Part shown: positions 45,393 to 53,824 of the stretch, in pieces
Layout: each line of letters opens with the position of its first letter
Numbering within the stretch: the first letter of the stretch is position 1
Source of the DNA: Enterococcus casseliflavus NBRC 100478
GTDB lineage: Bacteria > Bacillota > Bacilli > Lactobacillales > Enterococcaceae
Direction of reading: 5' to 3'
Assembly: GCF_001544095.1 (NCBI RefSeq)
Contig: NZ_BCPT01000010.1
Span: 62,001-126,000, forward strand
DNA length: 64,000 nt
Program-made: the position numbers and the translations under genes
The notes under the pieces: model-generated
Told to the model about the DNA's origin: nothing
The model's input: only the letters and a program-made list of their open reading frames with translations
Database searches by the model: none

Positions 45393-46303
45393 TCATTTCC
45401 TTTGAGTAATTTTGTGATTTGCTGCATCTCACGTCGGATTTGTTTCGCTTCGCCGCCGCCATGCCCTTTATTTAAGTAAATACGCAATTCTTTCGGTCCA
45501 GGAATCTTTTTATAGGAAACGAAGAAATCTTCCATGGGACAGATGGGATCAGCACTGCCGACCGATGTATAAACAGGACCAGTTATCTGATGAGCAAAAT
45601 ACTTCAAATCAAAATAACTCATGACTTGATAGATCGTTTCCCGCGTTTCTGGAAATTGTTCGATATACTCTTGAATCACCTGGTAACTTCCTGTTTTTTG
45701 TTCGATCCGATGGACAAGATTGGAGTGGCTTGGCACATCGGCAAACGTCGCAAAAATCGGGACGTTCGTTAATGCGTTGACCAATAAGGCGATGCCGCCT
45801 CCTTGTGAGCCGCCTCTTAAAATAATGCGCTGCGGATCGATTTCCGGTATCTGTTGAAGGACTTCTAGTGTGCGCAAACTATCTGCGACCAATCGCTTCA
45901 TATAAAAATCTTCTTTTTTCAAGATGCCGCGTCCAAAAGGTGCTTCATGCTGCGTGGTTTCATAGGGAACCTGATCTTGCGTGCGTCCCCCTTGTCCGCG
46001 ATTGTCGATGACAAGACAGCCGCAGCCGATCAATAACCAATGAGCAAATTGGAACGGTTCTTGCACATGATTCATATAGCCTAAAAAATCAATCACGATT
46101 GGACAATCTGCCGCTTGTTCTGGCAGCAGCAGATGCCCATAGATCGTTTCATTACCAAGACTTTGAAAAGAAATCGTAAAACAATCGATCCCTTTCAGCA
46201 AAGGCGCTTGTTTGGTTCTTTCAAAGGCTAGCGGAAGGGCGTCAAGTTCTTGTTGGACCGAAGCCCAAAAATAGGATCGATCCGTCGCTGTGGATTCAGT
46301 CAT
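45383..46303 (-). CDS. Acetyl-xylan esterase-like alpha/beta hydrolase
   Basis: 306-aa enzyme of the AXE1/cephalosporin-C deacetylase family. Catalytic triad: Ser in RGGSQGGGI, Asp in SVGSADPICPMED, His in NKGHGGGE. The family removes acetyl (or other short acyl) groups from oligosaccharides in the cytoplasm. It overlaps both neighbours (YesL-like upstream by 8 bases, EEP downstream), so it is tightly coupled in the operon, and probably strips acyl decorations from imported glucans. Confidence 0.88.
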   Translation of the reverse strand: MTESTATDRSYFWASVQQELDALPLAFERTKQAPLLKGIDCFTISFQSLGNETIYGHLLLPEQAADCPIVIDFLGYMNHVQEPFQFAHWLLIGCGCLVIDNRGQGGRTQDQVPYETTQHEAPFGRGILKKEDFYMKRLVADSLRTLEVLQQIPEIDPQRIILRGGSQGGGIALLVNALTNVPIFATFADVPSHSNLVHRIEQKTGSYQVIQEYIEQFPETRETIYQVMSYFDLKYFAHQITGPVYTSVGSADPICPMEDFFVSYKKIPGPKELRIYLNKGHGGGEAKQIRREMQQITKLLKGNECR

Positions 46304-46898
46304 TTGTCTCTTCCCCCTTCGCTAATACTTTATTGAAAAACAACACTTGGACAAAGGCTGAGCCTGAGATCCCTAAACAAACAAATAAGAATAGGTTCAC
46401 TTTGCTGCACAATACAAAGACAAGAATGGGGACCACCAATAAAATGATCGCATTCGCCGTACTGCTAAGAACCGCATAGGCCGTTTCTTTTGCTGTTTCT
46501 TGCAATGATTGGGCAAACAAGCTGTACAAGAGAACGAACACGACGAGATACAGCGCAGCCAAGCTAACGAGGATCACGGCTAAAACGCCAAAGTAAGGTG
46601 TAATCATCATCAAGGAATAGATCAACCCAGCAAAGACTGCGACATACGCAATAACAAGACCTTCTAAGAAGAGCCCACGTTTGAGGTTGCTTAAGAATGC
46701 TTGCTTGTATCGCTGCCAAATCGGGACATCCCGTTCCTTGTACAATTGATCGATCGTCTGATACAGCGCGATCAATGCTGGTCCTGCGAGAATCAGCGTC
46801 ATTGCTGGAATCATAAAGAGAAAACTAACAATGATCATATCTGCTAAAAAAGCAAAGACCCGATAGTACCATCCTTCATAAGAAAATAGTCGATTCAT
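46296..46898 (-). CDS. YesL-like membrane protein (DUF624)
   Basis: 200 aa with five hydrophobic helices (about 15-45, 75-95, 98-125, 140-165, 168-185) and the DUF624 start MNRLFSYEGWYYRVF. YesL-like proteins usually accompany carbohydrate ABC transporters of the LplB/YtcQ kind; their job is not known. It is separated from the binding-protein gene by a 444-base repeat-bearing spacer but is probably in the same transcript. Confidence 0.82.
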   Translation of the reverse strand: MNRLFSYEGWYYRVFAFLADMIIVSFLFMIPAMTLILAGPALIALYQTIDQLYKERDVPIWQRYKQAFLSNLKRGLFLEGLVIAYVAVFAGLIYSLMMITPYFGVLAVILVSLAALYLVVFVLLYSLFAQSLQETAKETAYAVLSSTANAIILLVVPILVFVLCSKVNLFLFVCLGISGSAFVQVLFFNKVLAKGEETND

Positions 46899-47239
46899 TA
46901 TGATCCTCCAATCAAAACTTGCTGATTTGTGCTGCGGGTGCTACGTAAACTTGTTTCTTGCCTTCTTGTGAATTTGGGTCGTTTCTCAACGTACAGTTTT
47001 CTGGGTTGCAGCTTGCAGCTTGCATGTCTCACTACGTGAGCCAATCGCAGTGATTCTTTGTATGGACACTACGCTCCCTGAGGTCGCCTAGTACTTTTCA
47101 TCATCTGCTCGTCTCCGCTTTCGCTTCGCCTACAGTTGCACTAAGCAAAACACACTAAGTGCAGCTTGCATGTCTCACTACGTGAGCCAATCGCAGTGAT
47201 TCTTTGTATGGACACTACGCTCCCTGCAGTCGCCTAGTA
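46899..47239. other. Spacer containing tandem 83-bp repeats
   Basis: No gene. Holds the two 83-bp direct repeats (47015-47097 and 47161-47243) and a short hairpin (TGCACT/AGTGCA around 47137-47163). Confidence 0.6.
47015..47097. repeat. 83-bp direct repeat, copy 1
   Basis: Begins GCAGCTTGCATGTCTCACTA and ends GTCGCCTAGTACTTT. Same as copy 2 over 83 bases apart from about two differences. Contains a short palindrome TCACTACGTGA. Confidence 0.9.
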
Positions 47240-47243
47240 CTTT
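47161..47243. repeat. 83-bp direct repeat, copy 2
   Basis: Second copy, 146 bases from the first. The 63-base unit between copies is not repeated. Function unknown; may be a dispersed extragenic element. Confidence 0.9.
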
Positions 47244-47292
47244 GAAACATCAGATTTTGCGCAAAGTACGCGCAAATCCTGTGTTTCAAAGC
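47240..47292. other. Long imperfect hairpin after the binding-protein gene
   Basis: TTTGAAACA..AGATTT.GCGC pairs with GCGC.AAATCCT..TGTTTCAAA around a 7-base loop. It overlaps the end of repeat copy 2 and would form in the operon mRNA downstream of the binding-protein gene. Confidence 0.7.
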
Positions 47293-47293
47293 A

Positions 47294-47337
47294 AAGGAGA
47301 GGAAAGGTCTTTTTTTTGGCTTCCTTTCCTCTCCTAT
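47294..47337 (-). other. Stem-loop right after the binding-protein stop codon
   Basis: GGAGAGGAAAGG and CCTTTCCTCTCC form a perfect 12-bp stem, not followed by a T run on the minus strand. Such 3' hairpins often protect binding-protein mRNA so that it outnumbers the rest of the operon message. Confidence 0.75.
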
Positions 47338-47342
47338 GGGGG

Positions 47343-48944
47343 TTATTTTAGTCGTTCGCGGTTTTCGGCCATTTTTTCAGTTTTAATGTCTTTGATTGCA
47401 TCCCAGTTGTTTGAATCTAAGAAGCTTTCAAAGTCGGTTAGTGTGCTGTCAAATGTTCCTTCATCTTTTGAACGGATCAATGAGATGATCGTGCTGTTGA
47501 TTTTGGTTTTGATGGCTGTGTTTGAACGTGCTTCAGCAGTTCCAGCATCTGGATCCGTATTTTCGATCACAAAGTGTGGATACAATTTGCCTTCGCCCCA
47601 CTCTTGCATTTGAGTCAACGCATTTTCGGTTTTGACTTTCAGTGCATTGACACGGTCATTGTTAAAGTAGTTGAAACGGCTGATACCATATTTTTTGTTG
47701 TAGCCTTCGTTGTCGGTTTGTTCCATTTCTTTGATTTCTGGCAAGTAATCGATTTTGCCTTCATCGTTGTATTCATACGTCACGCCTTCAACGCCGAATT
47801 TTGTCAAAATTTGTCCTGGTTCATCGATCAAGTACGTGAAGAGTTGGGTTACCTTTGCTGGATCCGCCGCATCTTTTGTGATGTAGTTGATCAACCAGCC
47901 AGAAATTCCTGTTTGGTTCAAGGTTGCTTCACGACCAGACGTGCTGGCAGGGCCATCGATTGCGATGTAGCGTGTGTCAGAGTTTTTCATGAATTCAGTG
48001 AAGTTCCCACCTTGTCCGCTCGTTCCTGCGACTAAGATCGTTGCATAGTCCCCTTGTTTTACTTTTTCATCATAGGTTGGACCGTCATCGGTAAAGCTGT
48101 CATCACTGATGTTGCCGTCACGATACACTTGATTGAAGGTTTTCAACCATGAGATATATTCTTCATCTAAATTACGGTCGTAGAACGCACCATCTTCATC
48201 TTCTAATGGAACACCTAAGAAATCTTGCAATTTATCTAAGAATGGTCCTGCTGTTTCGCCGATCGTTGTGAAGCCCATTGGTGTCAAATCAGGGAATTTC
48301 TCGCTGATTTCTTTCATGACTTTCACATAGTTTTCTGGCGTCGAAACATCTGGTTTGCCTAATGCTTCATAGACATCTTCACGGATCACAAAGTTGTCGT
48401 TGACGGGAATATTGCCGCTTTCGTAGTCTGCTGCTGTGTTGGAATAGTTTGGATAGCCATAAGTTTTGCCATCATCTAAAGCAAACCATTTGAAGGTATC
48501 TTCGGTCACGACATTCATCAAATACGGATCGTATTGTTCCGCTAAATCGTTCAATGAGTATGCCCAACTATCAGCTTTTGTGGCTGCTTGGCTGGTTTTA
48601 TCCATCAACGTCACGATATCAGGCATATCACCACTTGAAATCAAAGCGTTTAATTTTGAATCATCCCCTGAAATAAATTCAATATCAATGTTCAAATCTT
48701 TTTTGATTTGGGCTGTCGTCACATCTTCACCAAATGGCAAAGCTGTCCAGTCTGAATTGATGTACCATGTGATCTTGGTTGGTTCTTCTTTGGTATCGAG
48801 TTTCCATGCTGGTGTCTTTTCATCTAACTCATACCGATCTTTGATAGAAAAATCCGAACTGCTGGCATTGTCTGAGCTGCCGCCACATGCTGCTAAGCTG
48901 AGTAATGCTGATGCTGCCAATAAACCGCCTACTACTTTTTTCAT
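47343..48944 (-). CDS. Sugar ABC transporter substrate-binding lipoprotein
   Basis: 533 aa. Lipoprotein signal with lipobox LAAC (Cys20), a Ser/Asp-rich linker, and a family 1 solute-binding fold of the larger LplA-like type. It is the likely receptor for 1,2-beta-oligoglucans, as the counterpart next to GH3 and GH94 genes in Listeria innocua binds sophoro-oligosaccharides. Third gene of the operon after the two permeases. No ATPase is encoded nearby; importers of this type usually share an MsmK-like ATPase. Confidence 0.88.
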   Translation of the reverse strand: MKKVVGGLLAASALLSLAACGGSSDNASSSDFSIKDRYELDEKTPAWKLDTKEEPTKITWYINSDWTALPFGEDVTTAQIKKDLNIDIEFISGDDSKLNALISSGDMPDIVTLMDKTSQAATKADSWAYSLNDLAEQYDPYLMNVVTEDTFKWFALDDGKTYGYPNYSNTAADYESGNIPVNDNFVIREDVYEALGKPDVSTPENYVKVMKEISEKFPDLTPMGFTTIGETAGPFLDKLQDFLGVPLEDEDGAFYDRNLDEEYISWLKTFNQVYRDGNISDDSFTDDGPTYDEKVKQGDYATILVAGTSGQGGNFTEFMKNSDTRYIAIDGPASTSGREATLNQTGISGWLINYITKDAADPAKVTQLFTYLIDEPGQILTKFGVEGVTYEYNDEGKIDYLPEIKEMEQTDNEGYNKKYGISRFNYFNNDRVNALKVKTENALTQMQEWGEGKLYPHFVIENTDPDAGTAEARSNTAIKTKINSTIISLIRSKDEGTFDSTLTDFESFLDSNNWDAIKDIKTEKMAENRERLK

Positions 48945-48958
48945 GTCTATCCCTCTTT

Positions 48959-49840
48959 CTATTCTTTTACTGCACCGGCCATCATACCGCCGATAAAGTG
49001 TTTTTGAAGCAATGGATATATAATTAAAATTGGCACTGTCGTGATGACGATCGTAGCCAACTGAACCCCACGGGTCGTTGCTTGGACGATAAAGTCGGTA
49101 CTACCGCTTTCAGTCATCGTACTCAAGTTGGATTGGACGATGATTTCATAAATCTTCATTTGCAGCGGATAGAGATACTCTTTTGTGATATACAGTTTTG
49201 TCGTCATAAAATCGTTCCATTGGCCAACCCCGTTGAACAAGATGATGGTTGCCAAGGCCGGTTTCGTTAATGGTAAGAAGATTTTATAGAAGATTTGGAA
49301 TTCACTTGCACCGTCGATCTTCGCAGATTCTTCGAGTGAAGGCGGAATCTCACGGAAAAAGTTCATTAAAATTACGACATCATAGTAGCTGAACAAGGCT
49401 GGAATAATGTAGACCCAGAAAGAATCCAGTAATCCTAGCGAGCGAATCAGCAAGTACGTTGGAATCATCCCACCACTGAAGTACATGGTGATGACCCCCA
49501 TCGTTGTATAGATGTTGCGGCCGACCAAGCGTGATTTACTCAATCCGTAAGCCACGATCGCACAAAACAAGGTATGGGTCGCAGCCCCAAGAACCGTTTT
49601 TAACACTGAGATCAAGAAGGCACGGGGGATACTTGCGTCGGAAAAAACTTTCCGATAGTTTTCCCAGGTAAAGTCTTTGGGCCATAACACGAGGCCGTTG
49701 CCCGCTAATCCAGAACTAGAAGACACGGAGGAAACCAAGATATTCCAAATCGGTACGATGATCATCAATGAGAATAAAATCAAGATCACGGTATTGAAGA
49801 AGTAAAACCACGTGTTTTCTTTTGCTTTTCTTTTGATCAT
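48959..49840 (-). CDS. Sugar ABC transporter permease (MalG/LplC type)
   Basis: 293 aa, six membrane helices, and the coupling motif EESAKIDGASEFQIFYKIFLP (about 190-210 in the protein). Carbohydrate uptake family CUT1. Pairs with the other permease upstream and the binding lipoprotein downstream. AGGAGG lies 7 bases before the ATG. Confidence 0.93.
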   Translation of the reverse strand: MIKRKAKENTWFYFFNTVILILFSLMIIVPIWNILVSSVSSSSGLAGNGLVLWPKDFTWENYRKVFSDASIPRAFLISVLKTVLGAATHTLFCAIVAYGLSKSRLVGRNIYTTMGVITMYFSGGMIPTYLLIRSLGLLDSFWVYIIPALFSYYDVVILMNFFREIPPSLEESAKIDGASEFQIFYKIFLPLTKPALATIILFNGVGQWNDFMTTKLYITKEYLYPLQMKIYEIIVQSNLSTMTESGSTDFIVQATTRGVQLATIVITTVPILIIYPLLQKHFIGGMMAGAVKE

Positions 49841-49851
49841 GTTTTTTCCTC

Positions 49852-50763
49852 CTATAAGATAACTGAATTGCCGTTGTTCAACTTGCGGGTCACTCGATCC
49901 GTGATCACCAATAAGATGACGGAAATGACCGCGATCCCCAAGCCGACAGCAGTTGCATAAGAGAAATCACCTTGCGTCAACCCCATTTTATAAACGAAGG
50001 AGTTGATGACTTCTGAACGGTTTTGGTTCTGTGAATTCATTAAAACTAATGTTTGATCTAGGTTTGACCCTAAGATACCGCTCACATTCAGAATCAAGTT
50101 TAAGGAGATGATCGGTGTCAGTAATGGCAATGTGATCGAACGAATCTGTCTTAGCTTGCTGGCACCATCGATTCGTGCGGCTTCATAAAACGTTGGATCG
50201 ATCCGCGACATACCTGCCAAGTAAAGGATCGTTCCCCAGCCGACTTCTTTCCATAGATCAGAAAGGACCGCGATCCACCAATATTTGCTTGGATCCAATA
50301 GATGATTGACCCCTTTGTCCATCAATCCTACCGACATCAGCACTTGGTTGATAAAGCCGTTCGTTGACAGCCAAGAAATCATCATCCCACCTAGCACGAT
50401 CCATGAGAAAAAATGGGGAATGTATGAAACCGTTTGAATAAATTTCTTCAAGCGGCCATCTTGCATTTCAAAAATCATAATGGCTAACACAATCGGGATC
50501 GCAAAACCTAAACCTAATTTCAATAAGCTGATGGCTAACGTATTTCTAACCGCTTCCCAGAAAAAACTGTCATTCATAATGATACGGAAATTCTCTAACC
50601 CGACCCATGGTGCTGATGAAATCGTGTCAATCACTGTATAGTTTTTGAAAGCGATTATAATTCCGTAGATCGGAATATAATTAAATACGATCATAAATGC
50701 CACGCCGGGAAAAACCATCCAGTGAAGCTGCCGTTGACTATAAAACTTTTGCAGTTTACTCAT
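49852..50763 (-). CDS. Sugar ABC transporter permease (LplB/UgpA type)
   Basis: 303 aa with six membrane helices and the coupling motif YEAARIDGASKLRQIRSI. First gene of the operon. ATG at 50763 follows AAGGAG; an in-frame TTG at 50769 is less likely. The promoter and one operator lie 50-105 bases upstream. Confidence 0.93.
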   Translation of the reverse strand: MSKLQKFYSQRQLHWMVFPGVAFMIVFNYIPIYGIIIAFKNYTVIDTISSAPWVGLENFRIIMNDSFFWEAVRNTLAISLLKLGLGFAIPIVLAIMIFEMQDGRLKKFIQTVSYIPHFFSWIVLGGMMISWLSTNGFINQVLMSVGLMDKGVNHLLDPSKYWWIAVLSDLWKEVGWGTILYLAGMSRIDPTFYEAARIDGASKLRQIRSITLPLLTPIISLNLILNVSGILGSNLDQTLVLMNSQNQNRSEVINSFVYKMGLTQGDFSYATAVGLGIAVISVILLVITDRVTRKLNNGNSVIL

Positions 50764-50813
50764 AAACAAAATCTCCTTCTTTCTATCCTCGCAACACTAC
50801 CTATATCTCCACA

Positions 50814-50831
50814 TTTTGGTGAAACGTTTCT
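50814..50831. promoter_or_regulatory. LacI-type operator, promoter-proximal copy
   Basis: TTTTGGTGAAACGTTTCT with palindromic core GAAACGTTTC. It begins about 9 bases downstream of the -10 (on the minus strand), so a bound repressor would block initiation. Confidence 0.8.
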
Positions 50832-50839
50832 ACAAAAAG

Positions 50840-50868
50840 ATTATATCCGCTGCCAATCGAAAATGCAA
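50840..50868 (-). promoter_or_regulatory. SigA promoter of the beta-glucan operon
   Basis: On the minus strand TTGCAT (50863-50868) and TATAAT (50840-50845), 17-base spacer. Confidence 0.8.
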
Positions 50869-51057
50869 GCCTTTCCAATTATTTTTTTCAGCTTTTCTTT
50901 TTTCACAAATTTCGTTGGGTTCCTCACAAATAAAAAAGCTTTCATATCTGCTTTTTCAGACGAAATCATTTTTACAAACATTTCCTTTTAATCAAATTTC
51001 ACAAATATTGTATTTTTTCAACATCGATTAATTCACAGAAATCATTAAAAAATAAAA

Positions 51058-51075
51058 AGAAACGTTTCACCAAAA
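51058..51075. promoter_or_regulatory. LacI-type operator, distal copy in opposite orientation
   Basis: AGAAACGTTTCACCAAAA is the exact reverse complement of the site at 50814-50831, including the non-palindromic TTTTGGT flank. It lies about 190 bases upstream of the promoter, between the ruvB terminator and the operon. Confidence 0.75.
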
Positions 51076-51077
51076 GC

Positions 51078-51112
51078 ACAAAAAAGCAGCAACCATCGCT
51101 GATTGCTGCTTC
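51078..51112 (-). terminator. Terminator after ruvB
   Basis: GAAGCAGCAA and TTGCTGCTTTTTTG on the minus strand, directly after the ruvB stop codon. Confidence 0.88.
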
Positions 51113-51115
51113 GTT

Positions 51116-52117
51116 CTATTCACTTCTTTGCGGATAACCAAAATGGTCATAGGCTAACGGCGTTGCGATCCGCCCACGCGAGGTGCGTTTCAAAAATCCT
51201 TTTTGGATCAAAAACGGTTCGTACATATCTTCCACTGTTTCGGTTTCTTCCCCGATATTGACAGCGATCGTACTTAATCCCACCGGGCCGCCTTGGTACA
51301 ATTCGATCATCGTGCGGATCAATTTCTGATCGATATAATCCAAGCCAGCATGATCGACTGCCAAAAGCGCCAATGCCTGGTCAGCAACGGTGCGATCGAT
51401 CAATCCATCTGCTTGCACTTGCGCATAATCGCGAACTCGTTTAAGCAACCGGTTGGCAATCCGTGGAGTGCCTCGGGACCGGCGGGCGATTTCGATCGCC
51501 CCTTCTTCCACGATATCCGTTTCAAAGATCGACGCAGTCCGCTGCACGATCTCTTTTAAATCATGGTCTTCATAAAATTGCATATGAGAAATGATCCCGA
51601 AGCGATCCCGTAGTGGCGCCGAGAGCATCCCCGCCCGCGTCGTTGCGCCGACTAAGGTAAATGGCGGGAGTGGAAAATGAACTGGGTGAGCCGTTGTCCC
51701 TTGCCCCACCATGATATCTACATAAAAATCTTCCATTGCCGAATAAAGCATTTCTTCGGCGACACGAGGCAAGCGATGGATCTCATCGATAAACAGAACA
51801 TCCCCTGGCTGCAGCTCATTCAAGATCGCAATCAAATCCCCTGGTTTTTCGATCGCAGGACCGCTGGTCGTCTTGATTTGGACCTGCATCTCGTTGGCGA
51901 TCACCATTGCCATCGTTGTTTTCCCTAAGCCTGGCGGACCATATAAGAGGACATGATCCAACGCTTCTTCTCGATTTTTCGCCGCTTGGATATAAATCGA
52001 AAGCTCCTGCTTGACTTTGTCTTGTCCGATATATTGGGCAAGGGTTTGCGGACGCAAGGATTTTTCGATGATCTCTTCTTGTTCTGTGCTTTCTGGCGAA
52101 ACAATTCGTTCATCCAT
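51116..52117 (-). CDS. ruvB: Holliday junction branch-migration ATPase RuvB
   Basis: 333 aa AAA+ motor. Walker [10 protein letters not shown], Walker [10 protein letters not shown], sensor 1 GATTRAG, arginine finger RDRFG, and the C-terminal winged helix (about 255-330). Drives branch migration with RuvA during recombinational repair. Gene follows ruvA after 14 bases and shares its promoter and LexA-like box. Confidence 0.98.
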   Translation of the reverse strand: MDERIVSPESTEQEEIIEKSLRPQTLAQYIGQDKVKQELSIYIQAAKNREEALDHVLLYGPPGLGKTTMAMVIANEMQVQIKTTSGPAIEKPGDLIAILNELQPGDVLFIDEIHRLPRVAEEMLYSAMEDFYVDIMVGQGTTAHPVHFPLPPFTLVGATTRAGMLSAPLRDRFGIISHMQFYEDHDLKEIVQRTASIFETDIVEEGAIEIARRSRGTPRIANRLLKRVRDYAQVQADGLIDRTVADQALALLAVDHAGLDYIDQKLIRTMIELYQGGPVGLSTIAVNIGEETETVEDMYEPFLIQKGFLKRTSRGRIATPLAYDHFGYPQRSE

Positions 52118-52131
52118 CGTCTACTTGCTCC

Positions 52132-52722
52132 TTACTTTTTCATCATCAATCGGAGAGCTTCCCGCAAGTACTCATCCGTCGATTTTGTGGTATTCGCCGC
52201 TAATTGTTTTTCGGCTTTCTTGACTTCTTTTTCGCTATAACCCAATGCTTTCAAGGCTTCCATCGCTTCATCTAAAGCAGTCGTTGCTACGCTTAGAGGA
52301 ACGATCGCTTCTTCTCCAACCAGTTCAGCCACTTTGCCTTTCAAGTCTAGGATCATTTGCTGCGCCGTCTTTTTACCGACACCTGGGAACTTAGTCAAAT
52401 AATTGACGTCCCCATTTTCGACTGCCGTGATCAACCCTGTATGGTCTTCATTGGCCATGATTGCTAACGCACTCTTTGGTCCAATACCTGAGACACTGAT
52501 CAATTTTAAAAACAACTGCTTGCCTTCGATCGTGGCAAAGCCGTAGAGACTATGAGCATCTTCACGAATCACTTGGTGCAGATAGATTTTTACTTCTTGG
52601 TTCAACTTGCCGCTAAATGAATACGGATTGCCAAAAGCGATCTGATAGCCGATGCCATGGGTCTCAACGACGATATACGCCGGAAAGATATCCGTTACTT
52701 TTCCTATGATATATTCGTACAT
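52132..52722 (-). CDS. ruvA: Holliday junction DNA-binding protein RuvA
   Basis: 196 aa. N-terminal OB fold (MYEYIIGKV), helix-hairpin-helix motifs ([12 protein letters not shown] and [19 protein letters not shown]), a flexible linker and the C-terminal domain that contacts RuvB (about 148-196). Forms the tetramer holding the four-way junction. GAAAGGAAA precedes the ATG. First gene of the ruvAB pair. Confidence 0.97.
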   Translation of the reverse strand: MYEYIIGKVTDIFPAYIVVETHGIGYQIAFGNPYSFSGKLNQEVKIYLHQVIREDAHSLYGFATIEGKQLFLKLISVSGIGPKSALAIMANEDHTGLITAVENGDVNYLTKFPGVGKKTAQQMILDLKGKVAELVGEEAIVPLSVATTALDEAMEALKALGYSEKEVKKAEKQLAANTTKSTDEYLREALRLMMKK

Positions 52723-52735
52723 GTGCTTTCCTTTC

Positions 52736-52759
52736 TGTACATATGTTCCCTTTATTGTA
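52736..52759 (-). promoter_or_regulatory. LexA (DinR) box and -10 of ruvAB
   Basis: On the minus strand GGAACATATGTACA (52736-52749) matches the core of the Gram-positive SOS box GAACATATGTTC with one mismatch. TACAAT (52754-52759) lies just upstream. ruvAB is LexA-controlled in Bacillus subtilis, so SOS induction is likely here. Confidence 0.65.
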
Positions 52760-52903
52760 GCACAGACGAGAGGGCAAAAAAAGGACTGTGAACGAAGGAA
52801 AAGGCTTAGCAGGAAACAAACGGAGGAAAAACCGTTGTTTCAGTCGCATTTTTTCAAACGAGACATGCTGCTGCGTCTTTTTTTCGCACACAGTTCCTAA
52901 TAC

Positions 52904-53335
52904 TTACTCAACGAGTGATTTGAATTCGCCATAGCCTTTTTCATCCATTTCTGCTAAAGGGATGAACTTCAATGCTGCCGAGTTGATACAATAGCGCAAA
53001 CCGCCTTTGTCCTGAGGACCGTCTGAAAAAACATGTCCTAAATGAGAGTCAGCTTCTTTGCTGCGGACTTCTACCCGATGCATGCCGTGAGAAAAATCGG
53101 CTTTTTCTTGAATATCTTGGCGACTGATCGGTTTCGAAAAGGACGGCCAGCCACAACCTGCGTCATATTTATCAGTAGAAGCAAACAATGGTTCTCCGTT
53201 GACGATATCAACATAGATCCCTTTTTCATAAAAATCATCATACTCGCCAGTAAAGGGGCGTTCGGTTGCATTTTCTTGGGTCACCGCATATTCGATCGGC
53301 GACAATTTTTCTTTTAATTCTTTTTTATCTGTCAT
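52904..53335 (-). CDS. msrB: Peptide-methionine (R)-S-oxide reductase MsrB
   Basis: 143 aa. Reduces R-methionine sulfoxide in proteins. Contains GCGWPSF (60-66), [10 protein letters not shown] and the catalytic Cys116 in RYCINSAAL. The two CxxC zinc pairs of some MsrB proteins are absent, as is common in this group. Stands alone (no msrA nearby). Spacer to ruvA (52760-52903) holds nothing else evident. Confidence 0.96.
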   Translation of the reverse strand: MTDKKELKEKLSPIEYAVTQENATERPFTGEYDDFYEKGIYVDIVNGEPLFASTDKYDAGCGWPSFSKPISRQDIQEKADFSHGMHRVEVRSKEADSHLGHVFSDGPQDKGGLRYCINSAALKFIPLAEMDEKGYGEFKSLVE

Positions 53336-53423
53336 TTTTTCACCTGCTTTTCCTCTAGACTCATCCTGTATGCTCTATCATGCCTTTTTTCTTAGCGAAT
53401 GTAAAATGACTTGCTCAAATTGT

Positions 53424-53822
53424 TTAAGGGTTTTGCAGCTTTTGCCAACGAGTCGTTGGTTCCGCAAAGTGGTAGAAATGCGGTTGGTCTTTTGTATAGA
53501 TTTCTTCGGTTAAGACAGCTTCTGGCAAGTTGCCAAACAACCCAGCCGCAAAAAAATAGGTGTGTGCTTCTTTGAGGTAAAAGAACAGGCTCGAGCCGCA
53601 TTGACTGCAGAATCCTCGCTGTGCCCACTCAGAAGAATCGTAACGTCGCAGCCACTTCGCTCCTTGAAGAGCTATCTGGTCCTCAGCGCATGGCGCAAGA
53701 GCAAACATCGGTCCGCCATGAAATTTCTGGCAGAGACTACAATGACAAACCGTGATTTCTTTCGCAACTCCCGTCAAGTTGATCGTGACTTTGCCGCAAA
53801 GACAACTACCAGAAACATCCAT
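53424..53822 (-). CDS. GFA/CENP-V family zinc protein
   Basis: 132 aa with the cysteine pattern of the glutathione-dependent formaldehyde-activating (GFA) family: CLC near residue 7, CHCSLC at 26-31 and FCSQCGS at about 71-77. Binds zinc; actual activity of bacterial members is mostly unproven. The gene starts 3 bases before the maf stop codon ends, so it is the last gene of the mutS-mutL-maf block. Confidence 0.85.
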   Translation of the reverse strand: MDVSGSCLCGKVTINLTGVAKEITVCHCSLCQKFHGGPMFALAPCAEDQIALQGAKWLRRYDSSEWAQRGFCSQCGSSLFFYLKEAHTYFFAAGLFGNLPEAVLTEEIYTKDQPHFYHFAEPTTRWQKLQNP

Positions 53823-53824
53823 CC

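Noticed and set aside
47015-47243. CRISPR, tRNA or attachment-site reading of the 83-bp repeats
   Set aside because: Only two copies, no spacer series, no cloverleaf, and no integrase or tRNA gene nearby.
47574-48996. Long plus-strand frames opposite the binding lipoprotein gene
   Set aside because: Antisense shadows of a well-supported gene; no start signals or family features.
50814-50831. CcpA cre site
   Set aside because: The core GAAACGTTTC is one base shorter than the cre spacing (TGWAANCGNTNWCA), so a dedicated LacI-family regulator is the better fit.
52760-52903. Extra gene between ruvA and msrB
   Set aside because: Open frames here overlap the ruvA promoter and lack ribosome-binding sites; nothing family-like seen.
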